A stretch of 16,663 bases of DNA from UBA5359 sp028699365 [NCBI: bacterium]. Lineage in GTDB: Bacteria > UBP13 > UBA5359. Shown here piece after piece: positions 14,371 through 16,663 of the stretch. The position numbers and the translations under genes are program-made. Where the stretch lies: contig JAQVUQ010000011.1 in NCBI GenBank assembly GCA_028699365.1, forward strand, positions 1 to 16,663, read 5' to 3'. The notes beneath the pieces were generated by a model. It searched no databases. It worked only from the letters and a program-made list of their open reading frames with translations, and had not been told where the DNA came from. Within the stretch, counting starts at the first letter, position 1; each line of letters opens with the position of its first letter.

Positions 14371-16663
14371 GTTGGTAATTTCGTCAAGATGCTGCCGGTA
14401 AATCTCACTAAAACTCAAAACTCGACCATAAATCGCTGGTTCGTCTATGACACCGGAGAACCTTGTTCCATACCTCCCCTGGGCACCGACATAGAAATTA
14501 TTAGTAGTTGTACCGACGTTCACACCGTCGGTATATGTCCTTTCCGATCTGAATCTCCCATTTATATAGGATTTTAATACGATTGTTCCACTAACGGTGT
14601 TGTCAATCGTGTAGACCACATGAGTCCACGTATCCACAGCAAGCACATTATAAGCGTAAAGAATATGACTCACGTCGTGAACAAAAAGGATAACGTCGTC
14701 ATTAACCGTAGCAAGGGAATAACCTCCTGTACCGGACTGCCATTTCCCCAGTATGCTTGTCGTGGTAGGCAGATTTGCCGGTTTAACCCATACTGAAATA
14801 GTTACCTGGCCATTTGCCATATTCAGGCCCTCATTATTCCCGCAGTTCACCTCGTCATCCGTGCCGTCAAACTGCAACCCATTGCCGCTTACTCCATTTA
14901 CCCAGCAGTCCGGCGAGGTCATCCCGGCAAGGATGCCGGTATTGGCATTACCGGAGGCATCCGTAGCCGTCAAACCGGATACTTCATCAAAATGCCATTT
15001 GCCGCTGGTAACTTCGTCAAGATACTGCTGAGAAACCTCACCCAAGTTCAAAACTTGACCATAAATCGCAGGTTCATCTATGACACCGGAGAACCTTGTT
15101 CCATACCTCCCCTGGGCGCCGACATAGAAATTATTAGTAGTTGTACCGACGTTCACACCGTCGGTATATGTTCTCTCTGACCTGAAAACCCCATTTATGT
15201 AAGATTTTAATACGATTGTTCCACTAACGGTGTTGTCAATCGTGTAGACCACATGAGTCCACGTATCCACAGCAAGCACATTATAAGCGTAAAGAATATG
15301 ACTCACGTCGTGAACAAAAAGGATAACGTCGTCATTAACCGTAGCAAGGGAATAACCTCCTGTACCGGACTGCCATTTCCCCAGTATGCTTGTCGTGGTA
15401 GGCAGATTTGCCGGTTTAACCCATACTGAAATAGTTACCTGGCCATTTGCCATATTCAGGCCCTCATTATTCCCGCAGTTCACCTCGTCATCCGTGCCGT
15501 CAAACTGCAACCCATTGCCGCTTACTCCATTTACCCAGCAGTCCGGCGAGGTCATCCCGGCAAGGATGCCGGTATTGGCATTACCGGAGGCATCCGTAGC
15601 CGTCAAACCGGATGCTTCATCAAAATGCCATTTGCCGAGGATCGACGATTTAGAAGCTTTATCCGTATTCCCATAAGCGCCCATGTTTATTACATGCCCA
15701 TTGGGTATGGGTTCATTAGAGTAATCGTCTGTCGGGTCACCGGAATCAATGCACGGACTGGTTGCAGTATCCTGAACCCAACTCGAACCGTTCCATCTTC
15801 CAAATTGAGATTTAAGATGGTAATCGCTATTGAGGGCATCGGCAAATAACGGGTCTTCTTCCATATTGCCGTATGGCGTTAGAAATTCATTATTCCAGAA
15901 GTCGGAATAAGTAATACAAATATTATCGTAAGGATTTATGTCAGGCTCCGAGTCTTCATCATGCCAGTCTATTTCATAATGATATGAATCGATCACAATA
16001 CTGTTTCTAAGTATATTATCCTGATTTACGTTATCGACCGCTAAAAGATCGATATTTCTTGCAAATACACAGTTCTTAAACATGTTATTATCTGTGGAAC
16101 CCAAAAGTATTGCGGGTCCGGTGCTGTCCTCAATGATGCAATTTGAGAAAGTGTTATTACTTTGAACGGTCATAATATTCGTGTAGTCGGGAGGATCCAG
16201 TACTCCTGTTCGAGACTCCATAGTATCCTGGAGGCAAATCCCCTCCAGGAATCCTGCAGCTCTGCAATTTGTAAAGACGTTATCATGAGCACCGTCCCTG
16301 ACCGCAAACCCGGAAGTCCACTCGGAAAAGTAATCATTGCAATAAGCCATACAATTTGTAAACTCCGTATTATAGGCGTAATGTGAAACGTAGAAACCCT
16401 CCATCCCACCTCCATGAAATTCACAATCAATGAACTTATTGTTATAGCTGTGAGGAGCCACATAGTTGCCATATGAATCAGGGGTATCTTTGAATCCCAT
16501 ACCATGCCCGCTGCGTGAGTTCTGAGGGTCCTGATCCTGCGAGAGACAATTCTGGATGGTGTTATCATGTCCATAGCCTATAACCAGGTTATAATCGGTC
16601 GGATTACTCGTGTTGGTGTAATATAATCTGCAATTATTCAGAAAATTATAATGTGAGTAACGC
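13741..16663 (-). CDS. Partial right-handed beta-helix protein with three LamG domains
   Basis: At least 973 residues. The frame is open through the right edge, and the codons upstream of the first in-window Met (16498-16500) continue the same beta-helix pattern, so that Met is not the start. From about 16663 to 15900 the protein is a parallel beta-helix with repeated N-T-F-x-N-C rungs (NTIQNC, NEFTNC-like, NTFSNC, NMFKNC). Next comes a cap common to such proteins (EDPLFADALNSDYHLKS, then HVINMGAYGN). Three LamG/concanavalin-type jellyroll domains follow, each opening GKWHFDE-SGLTATD and containing NGLQFDGTDDEVNCGN and FSGVIDEPAIY. It ends IYQLWQERQ with no sorting tag or anchor. Such proteins are normally exported; the helix binds or cleaves polysaccharide and LamG domains bind glycans. 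The signal peptide would be outside the window. It is the first gene of the run, 48 nt before the GH20-like gene. Confidence 0.85.
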   Translation of the reverse strand, partial: RYSHYNFLNNCRLYYTNTSNPTDYNLVIGYGHDNTIQNCLSQDQDPQNSRSGHGMGFKDTPDSYGNYVAPHSYNNKFIDCEFHGGGMEGFYVSHYAYNTEFTNCMAYCNDYFSEWTSGFAVRDGAHDNVFTNCRAAGFLEGICLQDTMESRTGVLDPPDYTNIMTVQSNNTFSNCIIEDSTGPAILLGSTDNNMFKNCVFARNIDLLAVDNVNQDNILRNSIVIDSYHYEIDWHDEDSEPDINPYDNICITYSDFWNNEFLTPYGNMEEDPLFADALNSDYHLKSQFGRWNGSSWVQDTATSPCIDSGDPTDDYSNEPIPNGHVINMGAYGNTDKASKSSILGKWHFDEASGLTATDASGNANTGILAGMTSPDCWVNGVSGNGLQFDGTDDEVNCGNNEGLNMANGQVTISVWVKPANLPTTTSILGKWQSGTGGYSLATVNDDVILFVHDVSHILYAYNVLAVDTWTHVVYTIDNTVSGTIVLKSYINGVFRSERTYTDGVNVGTTTNNFYVGAQGRYGTRFSGVIDEPAIYGQVLNLGEVSQQYLDEVTSGKWHFDEVSGLTATDASGNANTGILAGMTSPDCWVNGVSGNGLQFDGTDDEVNCGNNEGLNMANGQVTISVWVKPANLPTTTSILGKWQSGTGGYSLATVNDDVILFVHDVSHILYAYNVLAVDTWTHVVYTIDNTVSGTIVLKSYINGRFRSERTYTDGVNVGTTTNNFYVGAQGRYGTRFSGVIDEPAIYGRVLSFSEIYRQHLDEITNGKWHFDETSGLTATDSSGNANPGTLAGMTSPDCWVNGISGNGLQFDGTDDEVNCGNNGVLNIANGRITISVWVKPASLPTTTSILGKWQSGTGGYSLATVNDDVILFIHDVSHILYAYNVLAVDTWTHVVYTIDNTVSGTIVLKSYINGVFRSERTYTDGVNVGTTTNNFYIGAQGRYGTRFSGVIDEPAIYDQVLGLSEIYQLWQERQ
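14371..15003 (-). repeat. LamG repeat 2 (middle copy)
   Basis: A 633-base unit in exact register with its neighbours. Positions 14570-14980 are identical, base for base, to 15203-15613 in repeat 1, a run of 411 bases. Just outside that run (about 14530-14569) it differs from both other copies at around ten positions and reads NGRFRSERT. Confidence 0.9.
15004..15636 (-). repeat. LamG repeat 1 (N-terminal copy)
   Basis: A 633-base unit directly after the beta-helix cap. It shares the 411-base identical block with repeat 2, and roughly 80 identical bases with repeat 3 around 15125-15205. Confidence 0.9.

Noticed and set aside
13741-15636. Repeats as a CRISPR array or mobile element
   Set aside because: The 633-base units are in-frame LamG domains. 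There are no short repeats with spacers, no terminal inverted repeats and no transposase.
1-16663. tRNA, rRNA, riboswitch or integrase gene
   Set aside because: I read both strands for conserved RNA elements and recombinase motifs and saw none. No gene-free stretch exceeds about 200 bases.

Overview
The window is bacterial DNA of mid-range GC, with dense coding and almost everything on the minus strand. The gene content is a secreted right-handed beta-helix/LamG protein, a GH20-like enzyme, two GH42-like TIM-barrel proteins, a polysaccharide deacetylase, an SGNH hydrolase and a sugar aminotransferase with its oxidoreductase. This mix is typical of polysaccharide-degrading bacteria of the PVC type (Planctomycetota, Lentisphaerota, Kiritimatiellota) or similar environmental lineages. 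That placement is an inference from gene families only; no rRNA or marker gene is present.

Layout from left to right. 16-819 (+): an exported protein of unknown function. 814-861 (-): a broken 3' tail of an SGNH hydrolase gene. 873-1533 (-): a MntA/HepT (minimal nucleotidyltransferase/HEPN) toxin-antitoxin pair with its own likely promoter. 1671-2312 (-): an intact SGNH/GDSL hydrolase whose 3' end matches the broken tail. 2508-13692 (-): a tightly packed gene run, transcribed right to left. 13741-16663 (-): a large beta-helix/LamG protein whose 5' end lies beyond the right edge.

In transcription order the run is: beta-helix/LamG protein, exported GH20-like enzyme, GH42-like protein 1, Gfo/Idh/MocA oxidoreductase, DegT-type PLP aminotransferase, NodB-like deacetylase (split by one in-frame TGA from its probable C-terminal extension), GH42-like protein 2. 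Gaps inside the run are 48 nt or less. Two junctions are coupled: a 1-nt TGATG overlap, and a stop directly abutting a start. The run probably forms one operon, with its promoter outside the window. The SGNH hydrolase follows after 195 nt.

How they may work together (inference): the LamG protein binds a surface or polymer glycan and the exported GH20-like protein attacks it. The cytosolic TIM-barrel enzymes, deacetylase and SGNH esterase trim and deacylate the products. The oxidoreductase/aminotransferase pair interconverts keto and amino sugars. No transporter, regulator, glycosyltransferase or integrase is in the window.

The best leads are: the in-frame TGA in the deacetylase; the duplicated SGNH 3' tail flanking the toxin-antitoxin module, in which every difference is synonymous; the mosaic, partly identical LamG triplication; a GH42-type four-cysteine cluster in two divergent TIM-barrel proteins; and a GATase-like domain that recurs in four different enzymes of the same operon.
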